Under the pieces are notes generated by a model. It did not search any database and was not told the DNA's origin. It worked only from the letters and a program-made list of their open reading frames with translations. The translations under genes and the position numbers were made by a program. DNA of 64,000 nucleotides from Gnetum montanum (lineage: Eukaryota; Streptophyta; Gnetopsida; Gnetales; Gnetaceae): contig MNCI01003111.1 of the NCBI GenBank assembly GCA_015680685.1, positions 52,030 through 116,029 of the forward strand. The letters are read 5' to 3'. This document shows positions 9,505-21,867 of the stretch, one piece after another (positions within the stretch are counted from its first letter, which is position 1; each line of letters opens with the position of its first letter).

Positions 9505-10174
9505 CAGTATGGTTTGAGAGCCTCGGTAATGAAATACATACCTATTGGACGGAGGAGCGCAATGACACGTTGTACCAAAACTTAGGCAATTTGTTGGGAC
9601 AAAGCCAAAAAAAAGATGATTTATATGCAATTAAAATTACAAATACATTATTTTAAAAAATTTATAATATTTTAATCTTTATTATTTAACTAAAGCTAAA
9701 ATTTTATTATGTTTAAAGATGTTCTAAATTTATTAGACTATAGAAATATACATGACATGAGTTTTGAAAACATCATTAAGCAAATTACCAAGTGTTCTTT
9801 GTAAAATTTAGAACAAATCAACCAAATTTGCAATTGCAATATCCCATCTATGTCTAATATGTCCCAATGCAAAACATTGTAGGAAAATGTGGTATTCATC
9901 TTCAATGTTATTTGTATCCTACAAAATTTTCAACTATCTACATGTTTAAACTCTCAAATTATGAGATTTCACTCATGCTCTACTAATTGTGTATCATAAC
10001 TAATGAAGAGTAGCAGTAGATAAATAGCCTATCTTTGAATTAAGGCCTCTCTTGAAACTATTCAAATAGATTTTTTTTTCTTTCAACATTTTAATATTGC
10101 TTGTTTTACCAATTTATGAACTTGGTTAAGATTATGATAGAGAATGTACTATTGAATATTATGATATTATGGAG

Positions 10175-10272
10175 TTCCATCATCACTTTTATCATAAAGC
10201 AATCCTCTATCATAGTTTCCATCATCACTTTTATCATAAAGCCATCCTCTATCATTGTTTCCATCATCACTT
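10175..10272. repeat. 42-bp tandem repeat, 2.3 copies
   Basis: TTCCATCATCACTTTTATCA begins at 10175 and 10217, and a partial third copy at 10259. Copies differ at few positions. Internal CATCATC and TATCAT words make it locally repetitive. Confidence 0.9.
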
Positions 10273-10800
10273 CTTTAGAATATTTATCCAACAAAGATGT
10301 AGAAAGGTTATGAGTGGAGGCTATAAATTAACAGAGCTTCAACCCCTAAATACATCATATCTACTTCAAGAAGCATAATATCTTGCTATGTTTATCTCTT
10401 TCCTTTGAATACATATAGCAAAAAAAATCTTCTAAATTTTTTGTATTTGTTTCCAATATTTATTTAATAGTGCAAGATCCTATATAACATACCCATAAAG
10501 AATAGTGGAAACTAGAAACTAGAAATTTTTATAACATCCAAGAAATCTCAAAAAAATTGTTGGATGGTTATAATGCCTTAACATAATTTTGAACAATGAC
10601 ATGATAAAGTTGTTAGATATCCTAAGCTAAAATAGATTCTTTCTTATCTGTGCTCTTTAAAGCAAATAACACTTTCATATTGCTTGCAACTCTTTGAGCA
10701 ATGCCTTGATCCCATTTGTAATTGCAAAAGCATTCTAAGCCAAGATATTTATAAAGTGATTAATTAAATTAAATAACATTAACAATGAGAAAGTAACAAG

Positions 10801-11021
10801 TGACAAAGTAGACCCTATGGCCAATCATACAAGTCATAAGTGTTCACATGCAATTTGGTCGAATTCCATGGACTACAACTAACATAGTTGTTTAGATAGC
10901 TAGGTGTTAAATCACTAGTTGTTATCTTCCTAATCACACTTATATGAGGTTAGTTTATATGGTTAAGTGTAATCAATGAATATGATAGTGATGTTATTAC
11001 AACCATAGCTAAAATATTATT
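10801..11021 (-). repeat. LTR Z, left part (split by element B)
   Basis: TGACAAAGTAGACCCTATGG followed by CCAATCATAC resembles the start of the reverse solo LTR at 40605 (TGATGAGTAGCAACTATACC, CCAACCATAC). The match runs to the target site of element B at 11017-11021. The rest of Z is at 41568-42207. Z is thus an older reverse-oriented LTR that served as landing site. Confidence 0.65.
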
Positions 11022-11840
11022 TAATGAACAGTTAATAAGGTAGGCTACGTTGATGCATGGTAGGATGTGTTAACACATATACATTGATGCTAACATAGTC
11101 ACTACCTATATAAATGCATGCACTCGTATTTAGGGCACTTTTTAGTCATAACCTTAGTAGAACTCTTGCAGTTTGTTCCTTTTAGAGTTAGAATATTTTC
11201 TCTCTAAGTGCCTGTAGTGTAGATCTAAGAGATTATACGAAGTTTTATTTGAGTGCCTATGTAATTGAACACATTGGCATGAACAACAACAAAATCGAGG
11301 TTTCCTACATCCATTGTAGCACTTAGATTATTTTACTATTTCTGATTAGCACTTCCTTTTCATGCACTTTACATTTATGCTCTTAAATAGTTAATATAAT
11401 TAATCATGAATACATGAGTATGATCACTTCTAGCATAACGTATTAACACTTGGGTAATCCCAGCAGTGGATATTTGGCACACCTAGTAATAACCACTTGG
11501 TAACCTAGTAGTGTTAATACTAGTTCAAGATGTGCATGACAAGTGGGCATGGACACTCTACGTTAGGATAGTTAGTAAACTAGTTGATTAGTTAAATAAT
11601 TAATTATTCAACCTTTACTTCATCATCTAGCTGGTAGGAGACAAATATATTAAAAATAATTATAAAAATACACATCATATGCCTTAACCACACTTAACCA
11701 TACATACAGTTAAGACATAAGTGTGGATTAAGAAGACAACCTTGCAACTCCACAATTCACTATTTAGAAATATCAATCACTTGGGTAACTAAGTCTATGG
11801 AATTTGATTGGATCACTAGTGCATGCTTGTGATTCGTATT
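11022..11840 (+). repeat. Element B 5' LTR, first part
   Basis: Starts TAATGAACAGTTAATAAGG, aligned with the 3' LTR start TGATGAATAGTCAATAAGG, so TG decayed to TA. A TATA box TATATAAAT lies at 11107-11115. U3 has TTGATG/CATTGA words. The LTR is cut by element A at 11840 and ends at 19386. Confidence 0.85.
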
Positions 11841-12639
11841 TGATGAGCCGTGATATCGCATCCGCCACGCGATATCACGTATGCGATATCACGTCCTGCC
11901 TCATCTTCTATAAATAAGAGGCGGTGCCCTTTGTTCCCGATAGTTAGACTTAGACCCTTAGCCAAACTCTTGCAGTTTTACCATTCCAGAGATGGAATAA
12001 TTCCTGTGTGCCCGCAGTAGGAGTCATAGAGTGAATAGATCTTTATTTGAGCAATTTGTACCTAAGCACACATTTGTGTACGGCAATAAAGATGAACTTT
12101 ATGATAAACCTTGCAGCATGCAGATTAAGCTAACTAGTAATTAATTATTATTAGATGTTTAATGCTTTCCTAGTTAATTAATCTCTTTCTCAAACCTTGA
12201 TCCTCTTAGTTAAATACACTCAGTACGACCACTTCAAGCATGCGTGTAGCACTTGGTAACCCAATAACGATTAGCATTTGGTAATCCCAGTAGTGGTGCA
12301 TTGGTTTAGGATGTGTACAGCAAGTGGGAATGGATATTGGTGTTAGGGACAATTAGAACTTAGTTAGTGAATAGTTAATGTAAGTTAGTCACTTAGCTCT
12401 CTTTACCTTCCCTTATTAGCATAAGACATCAAAAATATAAAAGCAATAAAAATCACATACCTCAAGCTTACTTAACCATACAACCGTGATAATACAAGTA
12501 AGTTTGGGAAGACAACGATTGATTAACCTTGAGTGTTCCATTAAGGCGTGTAAGCACTTAGTCCTTGGAGTTCAACCGGATCACGCATGAAACGCTCATA
12601 TTCGTATGATTGAGTGTAGGGGTACCTTGCCACTCAACA
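11841..12639 (+). repeat. Element A 5' LTR
   Basis: Starts TGATGAGCCG and ends CACTCAACA. U3 holds three GATATC palindromes (11853-11893) ahead of a TATA box TATAAATA (11909-11916). The end GTAGGGGTACCTTGCCACTC is shared with all LTRs of the window. Confidence 0.9.
11909..11916 (+). promoter_or_regulatory. TATA box of element A LTR
   Basis: TATAAATA follows the GATATC repeats and precedes the conserved AGCCAAACTCTTGCAGTTTT leader. Confidence 0.7.
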
Positions 12640-12640
12640 T

Positions 12641-12660
12641 TGGCATCGTTGTCGGGGACT
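12641..12660 (+). other. Primer-binding site of element A (tRNA-Asp type)
   Basis: TGGCATCGTTGTCGGGGAC directly follows the LTR. It is one or two transitions from TGGCGCCGTTGCCGGGGA, the tRNA-Asp site known for Athila elements. Confidence 0.8.
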
Positions 12661-12784
12661 TAGTTGTTTGTGTGCTACATAGAACATAGGAAATCATCCA
12701 TATCATTGGAATGCTAGAATGAACCCTTAGGGTTAATCAAGGAAAGATAAGATAACGGTAAAATTACACACCGAATAAATAAAA

Positions 12785-15118
12785 ATGTCTTCTTCTTCAC
12801 ATAAGAGCATTTCACTGCCTAGTACTAACACAAGAGATTGTTAGCAGCATAATACACATAACCCAGATCTGCTAGTTCCTCAACAATTTCATGTGGTATA
12901 TACTCATCACGATGAGTATGTACTCGATTTTACCTTTATTCTCCATCAAGATAAACAACTGCATTGGAGAGACTTGGAGGGTAACATAGTGTTGCCCCTA
13001 GACCAATTAGTCCCCAACATGCTCCTTCGTGCTCTCACACGAATAGGCATGCTACTTTTATAAACGAAGTACGTTGCATGTGATCGTGACATAAGGGACT
13101 ATCATCCCACAGAAGTGCAATGTCAAATAGACTTGCGACAAGAGAGTTACCACATGTCCTTGAAGGGTAAATGGCCCCTTAACGCTCCATACGTCTTATG
13201 CAAAATTGGGGGTGGTGAACCTATTTCAACAAGCTTCCCACCAAATGATGTTCCCCCTCCTAATGATGGTTAGGAGGTGGTGTATCAGAACCTCCACTCC
13301 ACGGTTCACAACCCTAGTTCTGATACCCACGAACACGAAGTGTTCAACAAGGGAACACGAACACATGATAAGGACAGACATTCTGATTGTGAACACAATC
13401 AGGGCTGAGACCACCAAAGAGAAGGTAGAAAACACCATCATGGTGATGGTTCTCCTTCTTCTTCACCTTCATCATCACATTTACCCTCTCCTTCAGTGTC
13501 CAGACACAATCATAAGGAAACTAGTCGTGAGGATAAAAGAAAACAAAGTGAAAGACATCGACGAGACGATTAAGAACAAGGATGAGGGCACTCTAAGGAA
13601 TCAAGACATAGAAGAAGGGAGAGTAGGGAACTGCATAGACACCATAGACACTATGAACAAGATGACCATGAAGAACCCCTACTCACAACTAGAAGCATGC
13701 TAGATATAACAAAGGCCATAAGAGTTCCAACAAGGCACCAAAAGGACAGTAGGATTAAGAGGTTAAACATGAACAACATCCCATGGTTTGAGGGGGGATA
13801 CAACATTGATCCTCAAAATCACTTACAAGCATTCCACAATGCATGTGCCTTGCAAAACATAGAAAAAAATGGCAAAAAATGAAGTTGTTCCCAAGGACAC
13901 TAGTGAAAGAAGATGAGAGCTGGTACTGGTCCTTAGAACTAAAATCCATTCAGAGGTGGAGTACAATGTTAGAATTGTTCAATGATAAGTACCAAACGTA
14001 CTCCTGAGTGTCTAACCTGTGGAAGAAAATCCAAGAATGAAAGCAAGGAAATCACGAACCCTTGGTTGCTGCCATGGGCTGCTATTACGCACTGTTACAT
14101 CGTTGCCCTCGCCATGGTTATTCACAGCGAGATCAACTACGCCATCTCGTGGATGGACTTAGGCATGCAACAAGAAGAACCCTTGGGACATATGCCCAAG
14201 GGAGATTATTGGAGCTTAGGTCTCATCAAATTCATAGATTGCTACAGCAAGTAGACAAAGAAGAAGGTGAGCTACGAAAGAGAGAAAGTGCGGAAGAGTA
14301 CAACTGAGATCCTTCCCTCCAAAAATGGGAGTGAGATTTTGTGAGGAGGAAGAAGAGCCACCACGAGAAGAGATGGTGAATAGGAAAACTTTGTTGCTCC
14401 AAAAGTTAACAACAGAAGTATCGACAAAGGTAGACCAAATGTGGGACTCCCTGGATAGTAGGTTTGAAATTGTTCTTAAAATTGTAGAGGAGTCTAGGGA
14501 GTGAGGTAGTGACCATGACAAAAAGAAAAAGAGAGAAGTGGACCATGCACATAACAAGGGTAAGGGAAAAATGGCCATCACCAAAGAGGTTGTGGATTTA
14601 GACACAGACAATGATGGTGGATGTGAGATATGCCAATACGACCATCCTAAGGGATGTTGCACTCAAGAGTCTGGGGTGTATGCACTCAACCCACAACTTA
14701 ATAAATGGCAAACACCCAGATGGTTACCTTATCCCCGAGGTAACCCAAGGCAGTTCCACCAACCTTCAACTTATTATCCAAGTGGAACTCCACCACAACC
14801 TATTGAGCAACATCAATAGTGGAAATACCCACAGTCATGGGGGATGCCACCACTAAGGCAACAATACCCCTACCGACAACTAGATCCATATGGCTATTAC
14901 GTGCAGCATCCAATCTCTCCACGTGACTCTATTGGTCATGTTACATCACAATATCACTACTAAGCTCGAGAGTATTATAGGACCCCTTCTACTAGGGGAG
15001 ATAACCCACAGGCATACCATCCTTTAAACCCATCTGCAACTCTCACACCAATAGCTCCATTACCACCCTCTCCAGCAATGCAAGGGGAAATCCCTACTTA
15101 ACCACAACAACGCAATGC
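12785..15118 (+). pseudogene. Element A gag remnant
   Basis: The structural capsid protein of the element. The likely ATG at 12785 opens MSSSSHKS. FILHQDKQLHWR (about 12938) is also found in element B. The Retrotrans_gag core follows in pieces: GGYNIDPQNHLQAFHNACAL (13789), then the CPRHG block near 14100. A zinc-knuckle-like CEICQYDHPKGCC lies at 14622-14660. A Pro/Gln/Tyr-rich tail ends near 15100. Stops and frameshifts are frequent. Confidence 0.85.
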
Positions 15119-18016
15119 CATGAGGGCTATGAATCCTCAAACTGTAGTTGGTTCTGACAACCTTATGAAGAAAATACATTTCTTTAGAACCAATAGTCCA
15201 ACCAAGCCCTCACAACCACAAATGGTTGAATCTTTGAATGCCTCCCCATCAAATAAGGCTTCAGAGCTCCCTTCAAACCAAACACCAAGCTCAATGCATA
15301 CGGTTATGTTAACACATACCATTACTGACTAGATTAAGGTGGTCCACCTTCCTAGGAAATTCTCTGATCTTAGAAGCCCTCTAATCTATCTCCAAGTCAC
15401 TAGGAATGAACCATGTAAAGCTCTTCTAGACTCAGGTTCCGGAGTCAACTTAATATCACAAGAGATGTACTTAGGGTGTGCATAGATTTTAGGTTGCTGA
15501 ACATGGAAACATTTAAGGATCACTTTCTGTTGCCATTTGTTGACCAAGTCTTAAAAACCATAGCAGGGCATCACTATTATAGTTTTCTGGATGGCTATAG
15601 TGGATACAACCAAATACAGATAGCCTTAGAAGATCAAGCCAAGACAACATTCACCAGTCCTTGGGGAATGTTTGCATATAAATAAATGTCGTTTGGCTTG
15701 TGCAATGCCTCTGCCACGTTTCAACACCTAGTTCTAAGCATATTCCAATAGCAGATAGGAAATGGAGTGGATGTCTTTATGGATGACTTCTCCACTTATG
15801 AAACAAGTTTTGATCAAGCCTTGGACTGATTAGAGCAAGTGTTGAAAAGATGCGCAGAAACCAACTTAATGATCAAATGGTAGAAAAGCCATTTAATGGT
15901 CTAAGAAGGTGTAGTACTTGGGCATAAGGCTTCACATTTAGGAATAGAGGTATACCCAGATAAAGTTAGGATCGTCCAAGAAATCACCTGTCAACCAAAA
16001 ACTGTCAAGGACATTCGGTCATTCCTTGGACACATTGGCTACTATAGGAGATTCATTGAGAACTTCTCCAAGATTGCCAAACTGTTGGTAGAGCTAACAA
16101 AGAAGGATGCATCATTCGAATGGACTAGGGAATGTGAACAAGCATTCCAAGCTTTGAAACAAAAGCTTGTAGAAACTCCCATTCTACAAGCTCCTGACTG
16201 GTCCAGACCATTCCATATAACGACTAACGTGTCCAATTATGCCTTAGGAGCCATACCTACACAGTTAGATGACCAAAAACATCCTTACTACATCCACTGT
16301 GCAAATAGGAGTATCACCGGTGCACAACTTAACTACACAATTACAAAAAAAGAATTAATGGTTGTAGTGTTTGCACTGGATAAGTTTAGGCACTATGTGT
16401 TAGGTTACAAAGCGTTCATCCATACCAATCATAGTGCAATCCGGTTCCTCATGAACAAGCCAACGGTTAGCCCTCGTATTATACGGTGGTTGGTAATCCT
16501 ACAGAAGTTTGATCTAACAATGATTAATTAAAAGGGCACCGAGAACGTAGTTGCAGATCATTTATCTCAATTGCACTGGGATAGCAAAGAGGATGAATAT
16601 GTAATGTCCGATCATTTCCTTGATGAAGCCCTCTTTTCCGATGTAGTGAATAACCAAACCATGGAGACGAATTGGTATAGTAGCATCCTCACCTATCTCC
16701 TTACTCAACAAACACCATAGGAGTTGGACTTTAGGAGGAAACAATAGTTTCTTCACAGAGACAAGTACTTCATGGAGATCAACGAACAACTTTACAAAGT
16801 GTGTCCTGATGGCTTGGCTCGGTGGTGCGTGCCCAAGAAGGACCAACTAAGAGTTCTCCAAGATGCTCATGAGGGCCCTTGTGGGGGTCACTATGCGGGG
16901 AGATGAAGGCTATTAAGATCTTGCTTGCAGGATATTACTGGCCAACATTATTTTGGGACGTCCATTGGTTTGTCCAATCTTGTGAGCACTGTCAACATGG
17001 GAATGACTGCTAGAATGGAGGATCTGCAACAATGGATTCAACCATTGGAACCATTTGACATTTGGGGAATAGACTTTATGGGGCCCATTACACCAATGTC
17101 CAATGGAAAATCTTACATTGTATGTGTCATAGACTATTTAACAAATTGGGCTAAAGCAGCTATTGTTACAGAATGCACATTATCTACAGTTGCACGATTT
17201 GTGCAACAACAAATCATAAATAGGTTTGGCATGCCACATGCACTTATTTTGGATAACGGAACACATTTCATAGGTGCAACTTTTCAGAAATTAATGCAAT
17301 GCTTAGGGGTGGAACATAGATTAACTACACCTTATCACCCCCAAGCTAACGGACAAGCTAAGGTCACCAACAAGGAGATCACTAAAATATTGACATGGAC
17401 AATTAGCAAGTATAGGTGAGATTAGAGAACTAAATTGAATGATGCTCTTTGGGCATACTGCTCCACTTGGAAACTCCCTATAGGTTACTCTCCCTATGAG
17501 TTAGTGTATGGAAAGCTTCCAATGCTTCCAATTTAGACCGAGCTCCGTACACTATCAATGGCTTATGACCTCCACCTCGACCTTGATTTAGCACAGAAAC
17601 AAAGGTTGGCAACTTTAAACATGCTAGATGAAAATTGATTAGCTGACCTGTCATCAAATGAGTTGCATAAGGCATATAACAAGCAACATCATGACTTGAA
17701 GATTCGAAAGGTTAAATATCAACCAGGAGATAAGGTTCTCTACTGGAACCCCACACATGTGCCACAATGCACAAAATTTCAAAAATTGTGGGAAGGACCT
17801 TACATTATTCATATAACCTTTCCTTTAGGGGCCATGACCATATACAAACTTGAGAGCCCTGATAAGAGATTACTAGTCAATGTGCAACAAACCAAACCCT
17901 TCCATGAACTTAGAACGACCAGTGCACATAATACCTCTAAGAAGGGACAACCCTGCTCGTTATTTCAGATCTCCTCCTTCCAACTTAGTCATGTGGGAGA
18001 TGGCCACCTCTGCTAA
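15119..18016 (+). pseudogene. Element A pol remnant (protease to integrase, internal deletion)
   Basis: Order of parts: N-terminal linker; protease core LLDSGSGVNLISQEM (about 15423-15467); abrupt jump at about 15470 into reverse transcriptase (RVCIDFRLLN). Element G shows that most of the protease and the protease-RT linker are missing here. RT has FLDGYSGYNQI and the active site VFMDDFS. RNase H has lost its usual first acidic residue (TTNVSNYALG). Integrase keeps WGIDFMGPI and LILDNGTHF, but the third acidic residue is Lys (NGQAKVTNKE). A GPY/F-type end (PGDKVLYWN, WEGPYII) closes pol. Several in-frame stops. RT and RNase H sequence match the Athila lineage. Confidence 0.9.
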
Positions 18017-19295
18017 TCATTTGAGGCCCTCAGTTCCTTTTTGAGTTTTTGTTTTACACATTTTTTTTTATAAATTTCTTTAAATTCTCTTGTTTTTGTT
18101 TTGCAACATCGTTTATACTTTTTCATTTCTTTGTGTGCTTGTTTGTTTTGTAAGGTTCATCACCTAATAAGTGCTATTGATGGTGGTATGAACTGTATTC
18201 TATTGATTGCTAATGTTTGGTTTTTACCTTAGAGTTATAATGTTGATACTAACGTGTGGTTCTTTTGACATAACAGGAAATGAGTCCATGTTGCCCATGC
18301 ATTCATGAATTTCTATGGTCTCTCTTGGCTTGGAACTATATATTCTCTTTCTTAATAATGAAACTATTAATGAATTGGTGACTGGGCACTTCTCAAACTA
18401 AGGAAGAACTCAAGGATTGAAAAGGGTGTGACTTCAAGGGGATTTGATGCATTTGTGCTAGCCATTCTCTTGGGTGCTTGGATGTTTTCTTCTTGAGTTT
18501 CCTTACCATTCTGACATTGCTCTATTCTTGGGAAGTTGAGCTAATAAAAATAATAAGTCTTTGGATGGTGTGGTTGACGTGCAAAAAAAAAATGAGAATT
18601 CAAAGCACACCCCTTAGAAAAAATAATCATTTGGGCTACAAGCACTAGCTATGGAACTAAACAAACATGTTCCCTCTAACTAAGGCCCTCTCTCGCTTCC
18701 TACTTTTTCCTTTCTCGTTTCCTTGGAATGGTGGTGACGCTTTGGTGGAAACATTCTCGTTACTTCCGGTGGATGGATTGGCCAAGTGTATTAATGTGAA
18801 GTCACTGGAAGTGGATTGTTTGAGGCTAGATTTGGAATGGGATCTACTCAATCACATTAACCATAACTACATGAGGGGCTGTACACCACCTTATTCTTGG
18901 GACTCCATTCCATTCTCTTCTTTCCATCATTCTTTCTCCATTTTCCACCTCATTGACGGTTGTATTACTAGTCTATATTTTGGTTGATGCATTGTTTTTA
19001 TTTTCTTGGTAAATTCTTATGGTTAAGACTTTAACTCTTCCTCCCAAATGAAATTCCCAGAGCCTAAGGACTCTTTGAATGCAGGATTGTTAGGGCATGA
19101 AAGGCATGAGCCTGCTTTGGGGAGGACCCGCTGGCATTCCTATTTGGTACGTTAGTTAACTTCTTTTCCTTAAACATTTTTGCAATCATCATTTGTTTTG
19201 TTCATTACCACCTCTAACATACATGTTATCGACATTGTCGTTGTTTCTTTTTCTCCATCTTTCTTATTCCTTATCTTTCTTCATTCTATCACTAC
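18017..19295 (+). other. Element A 3' noncoding region
   Basis: Long noncoding stretch between pol and 3' LTR, shared in pieces with B, C, G and H: ACAGGAAATGAGTCCATG, GGGTGTGACTTCAAGG, CCCTCTAACTAAGGCCCTC, and the GGGCATGA...GGAGGACCC block at 19092-19140. Confidence 0.7.
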
Positions 19296-19350
19296 TGGAG
19301 GATCACTCGTATTCGTATGGTTGAGTGTAGGGGTACCTCGCCACTCATCA
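19296..19350 (+). repeat. Element A 3' LTR stub
   Basis: Only the last 45-55 bases remain (TATTCGTATGGTTGAGTG to GCCACTCATCA). Comparison with G shows that the purine tract and over 700 bases of LTR were deleted, with the junction near a CGTA word present on both sides. Confidence 0.8.
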
Positions 19351-19386
19351 GTATCGTTAGGTGTAGGGGATACTTGTTGCTCATAA
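19351..19386 (+). repeat. Element B 5' LTR, last part
   Basis: GTTAGGTGTAGGGGATACTT then GTTGCTCATAA matches the end of the B 3' LTR (GTTAAGTGTAGGGGATACCT, GCTGCTCATCA), confirming that A sits inside this LTR. Confidence 0.85.
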
Positions 19387-19406
19387 TTAGCATCATTGTC
19401 AAGGAC
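19387..19406 (+). other. Primer-binding site of element B
   Basis: TTAGCATCATTGTCAAGGAC follows the LTR end. It is a transition-decayed form of the tRNA-Asp site. Confidence 0.7.
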
Positions 19407-19529
19407 TTAGTTTAGCTAAGTGTGCTAAATATTATAAGTAGTGAATTCATACATAAGCATTGCGGGGAGAACATAGTGAAATATCTCTCATAATAATAAT
19501 AACAACAACATCATCCTAAGGTACATCCT

Positions 19530-21867
19530 ATGTCTATTTCTGAAATGGCTTCTGCTCATAGGAAAGAATCTCTATCACATGAGGACAAAAATAATAGGTA
19601 ATAGGAGAGGATGCAAATGACCTCTAATGAGAAGCGTCAACAACTAAAAATCATCTATTCTCATATGAACCCCTATTATTTGAACTTTCCCTTTATTCTC
19701 CATCAAGATGGGTAGTTACAATGGAGACATACAGACGATAGAATTCTATTACCTTCTGATCAATTTGTTCCTACCATGCTCATGACCCAACTTATGAGAT
19801 TGGGTATTGAAATAGCTAGGCCTAAGTATGAAAGCATGGAGCAAGTCTCTATGGCTGACCAGCGTATAGAAGCTCAGCTCTAGAAAGATAAATGCATGGA
19901 GGCTCATTATGAAGGATCTAAAGGTAAATGAATCCTAACATCATTATTCTTACAATGGCATAAAGAGGGTGGGTATTTCTTTTCTCACTACTCTTAATAC
20001 ATAGCTTCTTCTCCTTTCTTTGAGGAGGACACCTTTCACCAACTGTTGCAGTCAACCTTGGAGAACCTTAGTAAAGAAAAGATAGGTTCCAAAAGGCCAA
20101 GGAGCCTCACAAAACAAATCTCCTAGTCATTCATCCAAGGAGAAGGAGAATGATAAAGAGAAGAAAAAAGATCAAGACAAGGACCAAAAGAGAATGACTA
20201 GAAGGCATCATTCTCCTAGTCCTCCATCTTCATCATCTCCCTCATCATCAAATTCTAATAAGAGGAACTGTGGTAAAGACAAAGGTAGGAGTAGTTGGGA
20301 TTGAATTGGAGATAATAGGAGGTTCCATCCTAATGATAGGAATCGAGATGGAGCCAACAAAGAGAGAAGCAAGAACATCACTAAGAAAGGAGGCATAGTA
20401 TAACTCACCATATGAGGCATGGTCATCATAGGGGCCACTATGGATATGATGATGATGATGACCCATTGTTGACCACTAGAAATATGCTAAATGTTTTAGA
20501 AGTACTCAAAGTTCCTACTAGGCACTAGAAGGATAGTAGGATTAAATAACTAAATATAAATAATATTCCCAAGTTCAAAGGGGGATATAATTCAAATTCA
20601 CAACATCATCTACAAGCTTTCCATGATACCTATGCTTTACAAAACATTGAAAATGGCTAGCAAACTTGAAATTATTCCCAAGGACACTCATTAAAGAAGC
20701 ATAAAGTTGGTATCGATATCCATTCATAGATGGAGTATGATGTTAGACCTATTCAATGACAAATACCAAACATATTCTTAAGTGTCCAACGTGAGGAAAT
20801 AGATTCAAGGATGGAAGTGAGAAAATTATGAGTTCTTGGATGTGGCCATGGATAGGTATTACTCTTTGTTGCATCAATGCCCAGAGCATGGATTCTCTCA
20901 AAGGGAGCAAGTTTGCCATATCATGGATGGGCTCCAAAACAAAACAAGAGAGAGTCTTGGGGTCTACATCCAAGACTTTCTAAGATAAGAGCCATTCAGA
21001 TCCAAAGGCTAATAAAATAGGTGGTCAAAGAATAGGGGGAGTTGAAAAAATAAGAGTGTAGAGGAATATAATAGAGACCCTTTCATTTGTAAAAGGGAGG
21101 TGCACTTCTATGATTCAAAAGAGGAAGCACCACTAGATGAAGTGGTGCAGAGAAAGACATTACTGATACAAAAATCTATATTTGAGATATTGGCCAAGGT
21201 GGATAAAATGTGGAAATCCTTAAATGAGAAGTTCTAAACTACTCTAAAAATTATAGAGGTGAAGTCAAAGGAGGGAAGTAGTAAATGAGACAGAAGGAGA
21301 AGAAGAGATACAAAGAAGAGGTATTACCAATAGAAAGGTAATGCTACCATGATCGATGAGGATGCAAATTCTAGAATCGATGATGATGGATGTGATATTT
21401 GTTAGTACGAACATTCCAAGGGTTTTTTTCATGTGATGTTGCATCTATAAGAATCTACTGTGTATGTCTTGAATCCAACATTTGCAAAGAGGTAGTTGCA
21501 AAGAGGTAGCCACCCACGAGATTACCTTATCCTTAAGGCAAACCTGGGTAGTAGTTCCACCAAATACAATATTATCTGAGTGAAGCACCACCTCAACCTT
21601 AGGATCAATATCAATAATTAGAAAAACCCACAATCGTGGGGGATGCTACCATCGAGATAATAGTACCATTACTGGCAACAAGAACCCTTATGAATGCTAT
21701 GTCCAGTAGCCTGTATCTCCTTGTGGCTTTGTAAGCCACACTCCTTTTAATTACCACTACTACCCTCCAAAATATCATCAAATCCATACTCTACGATTTG
21801 ATTCTCCCTCTACTTATCCTCTTACCTATCCATTACCAAACTCTACATCATTGAACACCACTTCTAA
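19530..21867 (+). pseudogene. Element B gag remnant (5' part)
   Basis: ATG at 19530 (MSISEMASAHRK). FILHQDG*LQWR near 19692 aligns with A. A Ser/Pro- and charge-rich stretch follows (20100-20350), then the gag core near 20570-21000 and a degraded knuckle CDIC*YEHSKGFF near 21390. It is cut by element C at 21867 and resumes at 27759. Many stops. Confidence 0.8.

Larger units (their letters stand above)
9160..10800. other. Intergenic, AT-rich, two small tandem repeats
   Basis: Upstream of the DUF2828 gene. No clear coding-strand TATA box was found near 9170-9230. Apart from the repeats at 9451-9504 and 10175-10272, nothing recognisable is seen. Confidence 0.6.
11841..19350 (+). mobile_element. 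Element A: Athila-type gag-pol retrotransposon inserted in element B 5' LTR
   Basis: Flanked by GTATT (11836-11840) and GTATC (19351-19355), a target duplication with one transition. It has a full 5' LTR, primer site, gag, pol with an internal deletion, a 3' noncoding region and only a stub of the 3' LTR. It is the same subfamily as element G, judged by near-parallel protein and LTR sequence. The many stops show it is dead. Confidence 0.88.

Noticed and set aside
10175-10272. CRISPR-like array
   Set aside because: Head-to-tail tandem repeat without unique spacers, in plant nuclear DNA.
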